From a virus, in IMG/VR virus record IMGVR_UViG_3300049793_000187, positions 1-29,690 of that record: a stretch of 29,690 bases of DNA. The stretch is one strand, 5' to 3'. Within the stretch, counting starts at the first letter, position 1. Each line of letters begins with the position of its first letter. The notes under the pieces were generated by a model. It saw nothing but the letters and a program-made list of their open reading frames with translations, had not been told where the DNA came from and ran no database searches. The position numbers were made by a program, and so were the translations under genes. Shown piece after piece: positions 22,377 through 29,690 of this stretch.

Positions 22377-24257
22377 ATGGGTTTTTCTTCACAACTTCTG
22401 GGAAATAAAAAAATGACGATTGAATATCTTCATCCTTCAGTACGGTCAACGATTACTGATAATAGTTTCGTTTTTCAGACTGCACAAGGTACTACTGTTT
22501 TGTATGCCGCCTTTGCAGCCGCACAAGGCCCGGACAATCAGCTTGTTACTTTGAATGGCGTCGACGAAGCTATTTTCACCTTCGGTGAACCGAATCTCCT
22601 GCTGTACGGTCAGGGCTTTTATAATGTACTCAAATGGCTGGCTGCTGGTGGTCAGGCTCTTTGCGTACGTGTTCTGCCTGATGACGGCGCTTATGCAAAT
22701 CTTGCTGTAAATATTGTTCTTTCTACCACTAGTGGTGGTGTTAAGCATGTAACACCTGCGATTGCACCCCATAGCGGTGATTCTTCATCCATTGCTGCTA
22801 TCAAGACTTACCTTACGACTGTCGAAGCTGTAATTCCTAACGGCGGTTCAGAAGGTAGTCACACTTATAAGCTTGGTATGGTCATTCCTAAAGGCCGTGG
22901 CGCTGCTTATAATGGCATGGCCATGAAGCTTGTCCTTCTGGAAAATCTTGATAATACCTATAACTTCCGTACTTATTCCATTTCTTTCACTAAGAAAGAT
23001 GTGACTGGTGCCGATGTTGTAGTTGATGGCCCTTATACTGTTTCATTTGATCGCTTTGCAAAGAGCCTTTCTCGTGAATCAATGTATTGGGCTAATGTCA
23101 TTAACAAGTATTCGACTTTTGTTTCAATTGTCGATAACTCTGATGATGCAATTGCTCTGCTTGCTGCTATTGCTGATGCGGCAACTAATGCTGTTGATAT
23201 CATTCCTAATACAATTGATCCTTTCTTTGGTATCAATTCAACTAACCTCAATATCGTCTATATGGAAGGTGGTTATTCCGTAGATGGTACTTGGGTTGTT
23301 GGTGAAGGTGCTGTAGATGATCCTACTAATCCTTCCGCTTTCAATCATCTCGGTTTCGGTACCGATAGTGCTTCTGCTGATGCTAATGGTAATTGGACTT
23401 CTCCTTATACTGAAGTTGCTCTTCTGACTCAGGCTTATGAAGGTTCTCTGCCCGGCATTTCTGGCATTCTGGATAAGAAACAGTATCCGATTGATATTAT
23501 GCTTGATGCTAACAATGATGCAGCTGTTAAGAATGCTATGTCTGATCTTGCACAGAACGTGCGTGGTGACTGCATGGCTATTCTCGATTGCAGCTTCCAA
23601 GCAAATGTTTCTCAGACTATTGCTCTTCGTACTGGTGAAGGCCCCACAATCACTATGTCTTCTCGTAATACTGCCATTTTCGCTCAGGATTTGGTTGTAT
23701 ATGACGCCTACAATGGCGAAGACATTAAGGTGACTTCTCCTTACTTCCTTGCTACTCTGATTCCGTTTACTGATAACAATTCCGGCATTCAGTATCCCTT
23801 TGTTGGTCCTCTGGCGGGTGCAATTAGCGGCTTTACCGCTATCAACTTCCTGCCTAATGAGCCTGAAAAGGAATCTCTGTATAAGGCTCAGATCAATTAT
23901 ATTGAACGTGATCCTAAGCGTACAAACTTCGGTTCACAGCTTACTTCACAGACTGCTAATAGCGCCCTGTCTGATATTAACAACGTTCGTTCCATTCTCA
24001 GAATGCAGCGTGATGTTGAAAATATGGTCAGTGACGATCGTTTTAAATTTAATGATGCTACTACTCTTGACAGTATGAATTATGATCTGAACCAGTACTT
24101 GCAGAAATGGGTAGCCAACCGTGCTTGCTCCAAAATCTCTGGTACCGTGTACAGAAGTGATTATGATCGTCAGCAGAGAATTGCTCGCGTCAAAATCGAA
24201 CTCACGTTTACTGGCATAATCGAACGTATTTTCGTCGATTTCATTGTCAATAAATAA
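22377..24257 (+). CDS. Tail sheath protein
   Basis: A 626-residue contractile-tail sheath subunit (614 if the ATG at 22413 is used). The N-terminus after the second Met, TIEYLHPSVRSTI, resembles the extended sheath N-arm ('SPGV-x-I' type) that hooks neighbouring subunits. Next come an outer variable region, an aspartate/alanine-rich core, and the C-terminal sheath domain: TNFGSQLTSQTAN, NNVRSILRMQRDVENM and the final strand pattern DYDRQQRIARVKIELTFTG, ending IERIFVDFIV, characteristic of Phage_sheath C-termini. The sheath surrounds the tube and contracts during DNA injection. It has GC-rich codons in much of its length, its own promoter, a leader hairpin, and is followed 78 bases later by the tube gene. 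The first 12 residues are uncertain because of the start choice. Confidence 0.92.
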   Translation: MGFSSQLLGNKKMTIEYLHPSVRSTITDNSFVFQTAQGTTVLYAAFAAAQGPDNQLVTLNGVDEAIFTFGEPNLLLYGQGFYNVLKWLAAGGQALCVRVLPDDGAYANLAVNIVLSTTSGGVKHVTPAIAPHSGDSSSIAAIKTYLTTVEAVIPNGGSEGSHTYKLGMVIPKGRGAAYNGMAMKLVLLENLDNTYNFRTYSISFTKKDVTGADVVVDGPYTVSFDRFAKSLSRESMYWANVINKYSTFVSIVDNSDDAIALLAAIADAATNAVDIIPNTIDPFFGINSTNLNIVYMEGGYSVDGTWVVGEGAVDDPTNPSAFNHLGFGTDSASADANGNWTSPYTEVALLTQAYEGSLPGISGILDKKQYPIDIMLDANNDAAVKNAMSDLAQNVRGDCMAILDCSFQANVSQTIALRTGEGPTITMSSRNTAIFAQDLVVYDAYNGEDIKVTSPYFLATLIPFTDNNSGIQYPFVGPLAGAISGFTAINFLPNEPEKESLYKAQINYIERDPKRTNFGSQLTSQTANSALSDINNVRSILRMQRDVENMVSDDRFKFNDATTLDSMNYDLNQYLQKWVANRACSKISGTVYRSDYDRQQRIARVKIELTFTGIIERIFVDFIVNK

Positions 24258-24262
24258 TACTG

Positions 24263-24275
24263 AACAAGCTATTAG
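24263..24275 (+). promoter_or_regulatory. AR9-like promoter motif AACA-N6-TAG (tube gene)
   Basis: Exact match (AACA-AGCTAT-TAG), leader of 63 bases to ATG 24336. The TAG lies inside the left arm of the hairpin at 24271-24313. Confidence 0.65.
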
Positions 24276-24313
24276 AAAGAATGAGACATGACTCGATATG
24301 TCTCATTTCTAAT
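24271..24313 (+). promoter_or_regulatory. Stem-loop at the 5' end of the tube mRNA
   Basis: ATTAGAA plus ATGAGACAT (24271-24277, 24281-24289) pairs with ATGTCTCAT plus TTCTAAT (24298-24313), 16 bp with a three-base bulge. No T-run follows, so it looks more like a 5' stabilising hairpin than a terminator for the sheath gene. Confidence 0.6.
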
Positions 24314-24335
24314 ACTTTAAGAGGAAAGTAGAAAA

Positions 24336-25085
24336 ATGCCAGAAATTCTCACTCGGAGCAGTGCTATTGCTCAAGGTACGGATTCAAATCCGCTTACCGA
24401 TAATTTCTTCAATGGCTATACTCCTGTAGCCAAAGATTCTTATGATCCGTATGTTACAGGTTATGCTTTCATTAAATGGCTGAAGACTCCTATTTGGCTG
24501 CCTGATTTCGAAGCTTATAAAGCTCTTTCAGAAAAGAACTTTAAAGCTTTCAATGGTATCAATGATATCTCTATGGAAGTTGGCGGTATTACTGCTGGCT
24601 TCACTGCTACTGAAGCTCAGTATGCTAAAGGCATCAGCAAGTCTGGTGAATTTACCATCAAGTATCAGGAACAGTCAGGTTCTCCTCTGACTAAGCAGAA
24701 CAATGCTTGGGTGTCTGGTATCCGTGACCCGAAGACGGGCATTGCTACATATCCGAAGCAGTCAGGCCTTGAGTATCATTCTTCAAATCATACAGGCACA
24801 CTGCTTTATGTAGTGACTCGCCCTGATGCTGATAACTTTAATGGTGGCAAGAACATCGAGTTCGCTGCACTCTTCACCAGAGTAATGCCTACTAAGATTA
24901 TTCTTAGCCATTTCAATTATGAAAATGGCAATCATGACTTTGTAGAACCTGAACAGGAATACAAAGCCTACATGCATATCGGTCAGGCTGTAGAAGACTT
25001 TGCCGCTGCTTATATGAATGCTTCACGCATTTATACCTTTAATAATGAAAATAACTTTGCTGATATCAGCAGTTTCACAAGCTAA
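24336..25085 (+). CDS. Tail tube protein
   Basis: A 249-residue protein with AAGAGGAAAG ribosome site and GC-enriched codons. The pattern fits gp19-type tube subunits: WLKTPIWLPDFEAY near the N-terminus, a FNGINDISMEVGGI segment, then strand-rich GEFTIKYQEQSGSP and a 'WVSGIRDPKTG' turn, as in tube proteins that stack as hexamer rings. Position directly after the sheath gene is the strongest support. The tube is the DNA channel inside the sheath. It ends at a two-way terminator shared with the convergent portal gene. Confidence 0.85.
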   Translation: MPEILTRSSAIAQGTDSNPLTDNFFNGYTPVAKDSYDPYVTGYAFIKWLKTPIWLPDFEAYKALSEKNFKAFNGINDISMEVGGITAGFTATEAQYAKGISKSGEFTIKYQEQSGSPLTKQNNAWVSGIRDPKTGIATYPKQSGLEYHSSNHTGTLLYVVTRPDADNFNGGKNIEFAALFTRVMPTKIILSHFNYENGNHDFVEPEQEYKAYMHIGQAVEDFAAAYMNASRIYTFNNENNFADISSFTS

Positions 25086-25092
25086 TAAAATC

Positions 25093-25126
25093 CCCCTAAT
25101 GAGAGAAATCTCATTAGGGGTTTTTA
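25093..25126 (+). terminator. Two-way terminator, copy 2 of an identical pair
   Basis: Twelve-bp stem with GAAA loop (25093-25104 with 25109-25120), TTTTT on the plus side and GATTTTATT on the minus side. It serves both the tube gene and the convergent portal gene. Confidence 0.92.
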
Positions 25127-25127
25127 T

Positions 25128-27671
25128 TTATTCTTCGTTTAAATCAATATCACTTGCGCCAGTATCATCGGCATTTAATTCTGTATTAACGTCATCCTGT
25201 AGGCCAGCATCTTCTTCAGCACTAGGAGGTTGAGCATTAACTGCATCAGAGAAATCTTCAGCAACAGAAGCATCTTTAACATTTTTCTTAATAGCAAGCT
25301 TAGTAAGATCTTGCATTACTTTACTTACCATACCATCAAATTTCTCCCAATCAATACCAGTTACATACTCCTTGTAAAGTTCTCTTTTCATAAGAACTTT
25401 ACCAGTTTCTGCATCTTTATCTCCCCAATTGATACAATCAACTAAAGGATCGGCAAATTGATTAATATTAGACATTTGATCAACCATGTTAGCCATATTG
25501 AGGCTCATAGGTGAAGGGAACTTCACTTCTACACTATCTTCATCAATACTTCTCATGATATCAATTTGATTATCGCCTTCTTTCTTATCTTTGTCTTCTG
25601 CTGTTGTAGAATATGGATTAGTATCTTCATTTCCTTCTTCTTTTTCAGTAAGATTATGATATTCAATCTTAAAGAGTTGACGAAGTACTTTACTATAACC
25701 TGGGCCAAGAATAACTTGCTCACCCACAATGTCTCTAATAAATCTAGCATTTTGCATAGATAAAGTCTTTGCAAAGTCAATATTTTCAATTTCAGTAAGG
25801 AATGCAGAAGGAAGACCCATACCAGAAAATATGTTATTAGAAAGCCAAGTAAGAAATTCATCATCGAGACTTTTATTAGTAAGACCTTCTACATTCTCAA
25901 TAGTAATGGGTTTTTCGCCATCTATTGTAGGGAAGTAGTAGTCATTGAAATCACCAACTACATTCAGAATTGAAAATACATCCATATTCTGAAGGCCGGT
26001 AATATCTTTTGATTTAATGTCTTTAATAGTACTATTTACAGAGTTTGCAATATCATTTTCCATGCCCACTTCAATGTAGTAAGCTCTCTTATCAGCACCA
26101 CGGATGATATTCTGCATAAGAATGGTAATGAGAGTAGCAATATACATTTTAGCAAAAAAGAGTACATTGTCAAAGATACTTGACTTTCGATCAATGTGAA
26201 CAACTTCATTTGCTTTAAAGAAAGTAAGACGAATCTTATTTTTCTTGAGAATTTCTTTAGTCTTAAGGCTGTAATAAATTGCATTCTTAAGAGATTCATT
26301 ATCTTTGAGAAGGGAAATGTTTTCAGATCTACTGAGCTTATTAGCAAAGACAGATGCAAGAAATTGCAGACGACTATCAGCATTCTGTTGCATTTCTGAA
26401 GGGCCACCATTAGTTATACCTTCTGGTGTAGCCGGGATATCATTGGCAGTATAAAGAACTGTGCCCATTGGTGAATTAGTAGTGATATTAATATTCTGCT
26501 CACCATTCAATTTAGGAGCATGAGTATCTGTCTCAACAGTGTCGAGATATACATAACCATATACTTTCGAATTGTACTCAAGTTTTACCACATTCTCTGC
26601 GAGTAATTTTTTGAGTACGGCAGAATCAGAAGTAAATTTAAGATCATCAATATCTTTGTCTTGCTTAGGATCTTCTTGGCTGAGCATGACATTGTTAGTC
26701 ATTTGAGCTGCAGCATTAAAATCTTCATTCAAGAATTGATTAGATGAACCAATAACCAAAGCATTATCAAGAAGATAATTCAGTTCGCTGAGGACTTCGG
26801 TATCGGGTTTATCATCTTTCCCTTCCCAAAATAGTTTCTTACAGCTTTTAAAGATTTCTTTGTCTTCACTAAAACTAAAAACGTTTTCTTGTAAAGAACT
26901 TTCAGTAAACAAGGTTGTAATTTTTTTGTAATTAACTGGTTTAGTATGCGTTTGACTTTCATGAAGTGCCCTTTTTACTTCCTGATTCATAGAGAGAATT
27001 GCATAAAACAATTCACCTTTAACAAGATAGTCCTTTACATCATCCTTCAAGTTTTTATTAACGCCGTATTTCTTTACAAGTTCATCAAGATTCTTCTTTA
27101 CAAAAGAAATCTGATCACTTGCAATAGTATTGCTATCAAAGAATGTCTGTAAAGAATCCTTTGTATAATCATCAGGAGAAATAATGCTGTTTACCATAGT
27201 ATTAACGGCAAGCTGCATTTTAGGAATCATCGTAAGAAGAAGATCATATGATGCATAAAGCTGTGCTTTAGTCTGCTTACGAGTGTTAAGCATATTCATC
27301 ATATGAGAATTATTGGTTGAAGCAATAGTTTCTTTCAACTTGTCTATTTGCTTCTTTCTTTCATTAGCATTTTTAAACTGACCATTTTTAATGGTAGTTG
27401 CCAAAGAAAGTATATTATTTACTTCAGTAGTACTGAAATCATCTCCCATGCCAAGCAAGCTACTAAATGAAGCTTGAATGGTTGAGCTAATTTCAGCAGC
27501 TGTTTTACTTAATTCCGCTTCAGTATCAAAGATTGATTCATCATCAATTTGATACTGAAGTCTATTGATTTCTTTATTGTTGTCAGAGAATTTATCCATC
27601 ATTTTCTTTGCACTAGGACTGATGGTTAAACTTTCTGCCTTAGAAGATTTAGGAGTAGGACTTTTAGCCAT
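25128..27671 (-). CDS. Portal protein (T4 gp20-like)
   Basis: An 847-residue portal, larger than T4 gp20 (about 524). The decisive region is around residues 610-650: a NNIFSGMGLPSAFL segment followed by FAKTLSMQNARFIRDIVGEQ, the pattern of portal proteins at the stem/clip (small-subunit choice 'GlP..rl', then the long helix with R.FI). Upstream is the wing with IENVEGLTNKSLDDEF and DVFSILNVVGDFNDYYFP. The N-terminal ~200 residues are mostly helical and hydrophilic and may be a phage-specific extension; the C-terminus is an acidic tail (about 800-847). Dodecameric portals form the DNA gate at one capsid vertex and dock terminase and neck. On the minus strand AGGG precedes the ATG, and the stop of the next upstream gene is only three bases away, so translation is coupled. 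Confidence 0.88.
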   Translation of the reverse strand: MAKSPTPKSSKAESLTISPSAKKMMDKFSDNNKEINRLQYQIDDESIFDTEAELSKTAAEISSTIQASFSSLLGMGDDFSTTEVNNILSLATTIKNGQFKNANERKKQIDKLKETIASTNNSHMMNMLNTRKQTKAQLYASYDLLLTMIPKMQLAVNTMVNSIISPDDYTKDSLQTFFDSNTIASDQISFVKKNLDELVKKYGVNKNLKDDVKDYLVKGELFYAILSMNQEVKRALHESQTHTKPVNYKKITTLFTESSLQENVFSFSEDKEIFKSCKKLFWEGKDDKPDTEVLSELNYLLDNALVIGSSNQFLNEDFNAAAQMTNNVMLSQEDPKQDKDIDDLKFTSDSAVLKKLLAENVVKLEYNSKVYGYVYLDTVETDTHAPKLNGEQNINITTNSPMGTVLYTANDIPATPEGITNGGPSEMQQNADSRLQFLASVFANKLSRSENISLLKDNESLKNAIYYSLKTKEILKKNKIRLTFFKANEVVHIDRKSSIFDNVLFFAKMYIATLITILMQNIIRGADKRAYYIEVGMENDIANSVNSTIKDIKSKDITGLQNMDVFSILNVVGDFNDYYFPTIDGEKPITIENVEGLTNKSLDDEFLTWLSNNIFSGMGLPSAFLTEIENIDFAKTLSMQNARFIRDIVGEQVILGPGYSKVLRQLFKIEYHNLTEKEEGNEDTNPYSTTAEDKDKKEGDNQIDIMRSIDEDSVEVKFPSPMSLNMANMVDQMSNINQFADPLVDCINWGDKDAETGKVLMKRELYKEYVTGIDWEKFDGMVSKVMQDLTKLAIKKNVKDASVAEDFSDAVNAQPPSAEEDAGLQDDVNTELNADDTGASDIDLNEE

Positions 27672-27674
27672 TTC

Positions 27675-28712
27675 TTACCCTGCTATTTTTGTAAGGTTTT
27701 CATTAGAAAACTTGTATACGAGACTAATAAGTTGTTTAAAAACATTAATTTTTGTAACTAAATTATCGAGGTCAGTGTTATATGCCGCTGTAGTATCAGA
27801 AGATGCTAAAGAATCATATAGACGAACGAGACCCTGATAAAAATAAGCTATTGCAAATTCTCTTCTTGAATCTTTTGAAAAATCAGCTTCATTTCTTTTC
27901 TGCAAGAATCCTGCTCTATCATCAGAAGTAAAAGGTACACTGTTACTTGAAAGATAAAGAAGGTAATAAAGAGAAAGATCTTTAGCTACTTGATGTCTCT
28001 TATCAAAATTAATTAGTTCAAAGAATTTACCGGCAAACATTCTTGAACTACTTTGGTCAGTATTTCTAGAAATCATAAATTTATAAAGATTTGCATTATT
28101 TAATACAGGAAGAAATTCACTAAAGAGATTGTCATATTTCAAACGCACATTAGTTACTACATCTTCACCAGTGGAAACTACTGAATATGAAGAGCTTGCA
28201 GGAAACAATTCAGAAATATCTTCCACTTCCAAAGTGCTAAGAATATGTGGGAGAACGAGACTATTAAATTCAGCAATAAAAGCGCCTTCACTAGTATAAC
28301 TTCTAGGATCAGTTCCACTATAAGTTATATTCAAAGAAAAGGTATCTCTAATTATTGAATTATTTTCATTCAAATAACGTATAAAATCTTTATATTGGTC
28401 GTAAACAAATGTAAATCCACTTGTAAGGCCGAAAAGATACTGTTGTGCATTGAATGTACTGTCAGGATTATTCAATATAGAAGGAGGATTGAATTTATTA
28501 TCAAAATTAGACAAAAATGAAGCAACGGTTGTATCATTGATATCATCACTAAAATGAAGATCAAAAATACTTATTTTATAATCATAAAGATATTCCATAA
28601 CTTTCTTGTACAAAGAATAGTCTTTAAGCTGAATTATATTTGCAAAGATAAAGAAATTACCTGAATTAAGAAGACCTGTCAAAAAGGTATTCATTTGGTC
28701 ACGACTATACAT
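27675..28712 (-). CDS. Probable virion protein upstream of portal (345 aa)
   Basis: Minus-strand gene between an unknown structural-type gene and the portal. AAGGAAAA precedes the ATG at 28712, and the start overlaps the upstream gene's stop by eight bases, so the three leftward genes form one coupled operon. It is rich in Phe, Tyr, Leu, Ser and Asn, with long helices (YSLYKKVMEYLYDYKISIF) and no membrane span or catalytic motif. Operon membership with the portal makes a head-tail-joining, neck or baseplate role the most likely reading, but I do not recognise the family. Confidence 0.78.
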   Translation of the reverse strand: MYSRDQMNTFLTGLLNSGNFFIFANIIQLKDYSLYKKVMEYLYDYKISIFDLHFSDDINDTTVASFLSNFDNKFNPPSILNNPDSTFNAQQYLFGLTSGFTFVYDQYKDFIRYLNENNSIIRDTFSLNITYSGTDPRSYTSEGAFIAEFNSLVLPHILSTLEVEDISELFPASSSYSVVSTGEDVVTNVRLKYDNLFSEFLPVLNNANLYKFMISRNTDQSSSRMFAGKFFELINFDKRHQVAKDLSLYYLLYLSSNSVPFTSDDRAGFLQKRNEADFSKDSRREFAIAYFYQGLVRLYDSLASSDTTAAYNTDLDNLVTKINVFKQLISLVYKFSNENLTKIAG

Positions 28713-29690
28713 AGATATTTTCCTTTATATAAGTAGAAAAGGCTGTAAGATCATCTTTAATAGTAGAAAACAATGTAGCAATTCTATTGAAATTATCTTG
28801 TTCTGCAGCAACAAAATTGCCTGCAAAATAAGAAGTACCATACCATTGAAGTACAGTAACTCTAACAAAATAAATTCTAATGAGACTTGCAAGAAAATCA
28901 GGGAAAGAAGTAGTTGTAGCTAAATCGCTCCACTTATATGTATTGAGAAGTCTTAGAACAGTATACATACCTATTTGAAGGCTATCATGAGAGAAATCAT
29001 TTGTCATCTCACCAGCCAACCAATTTATATTCTCAATAAGATTCATATAAGATATATTTGATGTAATATCTTTTAAGGCAAATCCTGAATAAGTAAGCTT
29101 ATAATCAAGACCTAAAGGAATTACATTGAGAGTATCATAAATAAACGCATAAGCATTTACTTCGGCATTAACTTGAGTAGTTATATCAGTAGTATCATAA
29201 CTATTTGATGTGTCAGTAGTATTATATACAATACCTACGAGATCAGTTGACATATTTGCAGCAAAGAAAGTCAAGGTATTATCAGAAATTGTATAAGTAC
29301 CGGCTTGTAAAACACCATTTACATATACGCTACCAAGATTATCTTTAGCATTAAAAGTAAGAGTATAATTTGTAAGATCCGATGTAGCTGGAACTTCGCA
29401 AAAAGAAAAGTCTATATTACCACCTGAAGAAGTAATAGCTGCTATTGTAGCATTAATTCCCTGAGTAGCTTTAAGAGTGTTATATTTAAGCTTTGCAGCT
29501 TGTACTGAAGTGAAACTATTAGGAACTATTCCTATGGGATCTACCACAATACTATTTGAATATGTAGTAGAAGAAAGCATTTGTCTAGCAAGATAAGAAA
29601 CAGTATTAGACTTAAATGTAGTAAAGAATGGTGTATATCCTGGAAGAGCTTCTAAAAGGTTCTTGTAGAATATTTTAGTTTCAACAACTG
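28705..29690 (-). CDS. Probable virion protein, N-terminus cut by window edge
   Basis: The frame is open to the right end of the window: upstream of the Met at 29580 another 36 codons read through (…LLEALPGYTPFFTTFKS…), with codon use typical of the phage, so the real start lies outside and 327 residues are visible. The protein is Thr/Ser/Asn-rich with a beta-sandwich-like segment (NIDFSFCEVPATSDLTNYT, then GSVYVNGVLQAGTYTISDN) that recalls Ig-like or adhesin-type domains of virion proteins, followed by a helical C-terminal part. First visible gene of the minus-strand operon that ends with the portal. Likely tail or neck component; family not recognised. Confidence 0.78.
   Translation of the reverse strand, partial: VVETKIFYKNLLEALPGYTPFFTTFKSNTVSYLARQMLSSTTYSNSIVVDPIGIVPNSFTSVQAAKLKYNTLKATQGINATIAAITSSGGNIDFSFCEVPATSDLTNYTLTFNAKDNLGSVYVNGVLQAGTYTISDNTLTFFAANMSTDLVGIVYNTTDTSNSYDTTDITTQVNAEVNAYAFIYDTLNVIPLGLDYKLTYSGFALKDITSNISYMNLIENINWLAGEMTNDFSHDSLQIGMYTVLRLLNTYKWSDLATTTSFPDFLASLIRIYFVRVTVLQWYGTSYFAGNFVAAEQDNFNRIATLFSTIKDDLTAFSTYIKENIYV

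Overview
The window is a piece of a large, AT-rich genome of a contractile-tailed (myovirus) bacteriophage, probably a 'jumbo' phage. The structural hallmarks are all present: HK97-type major capsid protein (15306-16937), terminase large subunit with ATPase and nuclease motifs (17802-19880), tail sheath (22377-24257), tail tube (24336-25085) and a gp20-like portal (25128-27671, minus strand). The jumbo-phage call rests on the C-terminal half of a multisubunit RNA polymerase beta-prime subunit (4578-6410), encoded as its own gene as in phiKZ/AR9-type phages. TAA, TGA and TAG all act as ordinary stops, so the code is standard. The host cannot be named from the sequence.

Layout, left to right: an unknown gene (123-737); a 390-base non-coding stretch with a promoter-like site and strong hairpins; an unknown gene plus a Ham1/RdgB-like NTP pyrophosphatase (1125-2806); an Ala/Lys/Pro-rich protein with an HU-like C-terminal domain (3073-3969); a small basic protein; the RNAP beta-prime fragment and a 111-residue unknown; a dCMP-deaminase-like enzyme (6872-7387); a compact operon led by an SF2 helicase (7488-11180); a probable virion protein (11283-12515); two acidic proteins (12600-13756); an HU protein with a histone H1-like tail (14013-14453); an Asp/Asn-rich protein; the capsid gene; a holin-like membrane protein on the minus strand (17034-17432); a candidate small RNA (17537-17755); terminase, three unknown genes, sheath and tube; and, convergently on the minus strand, portal and two probable virion proteins, the last one cut by the right edge. 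The order terminase-sheath-tube-portal is that of T4 genes 17-18-19-20, with the portal inverted.

The most striking feature is a recurring intergenic motif, AACA-N6-TAG. I find twelve exact copies, all on the plus strand in intergenic DNA, plus three AACA-N6-TA copies and a few degenerate ones. They sit 13-75 bases upstream of most plus-strand transcription units, usually just after the previous unit's terminator. This matches, from memory, the AACA(N6)TW late promoter of Bacillus phage AR9, read on the template strand (as 3'-UUGU-5') by the phage's own non-virion RNA polymerase. Together with the RNAP gene and the dUMP-producing deaminase, the window suggests a phage with its own transcription system of the AR9 type, possibly on modified or uracil-containing DNA (the last part is speculation).

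The genes expected to be most abundant (capsid, sheath, tube, both chromatin-like proteins and the acidic 12600 gene) stand out in two ways: GC-richer codon choice (CTG, CGT, GGC) and long leaders (55-161 bases) with inverted repeats. Most other units have 23-32 base leaders and AGA/CTT/ATA codons. Nearly every unit ends in a clear Rho-independent hairpin, one of which is present as two identical 36-base copies.
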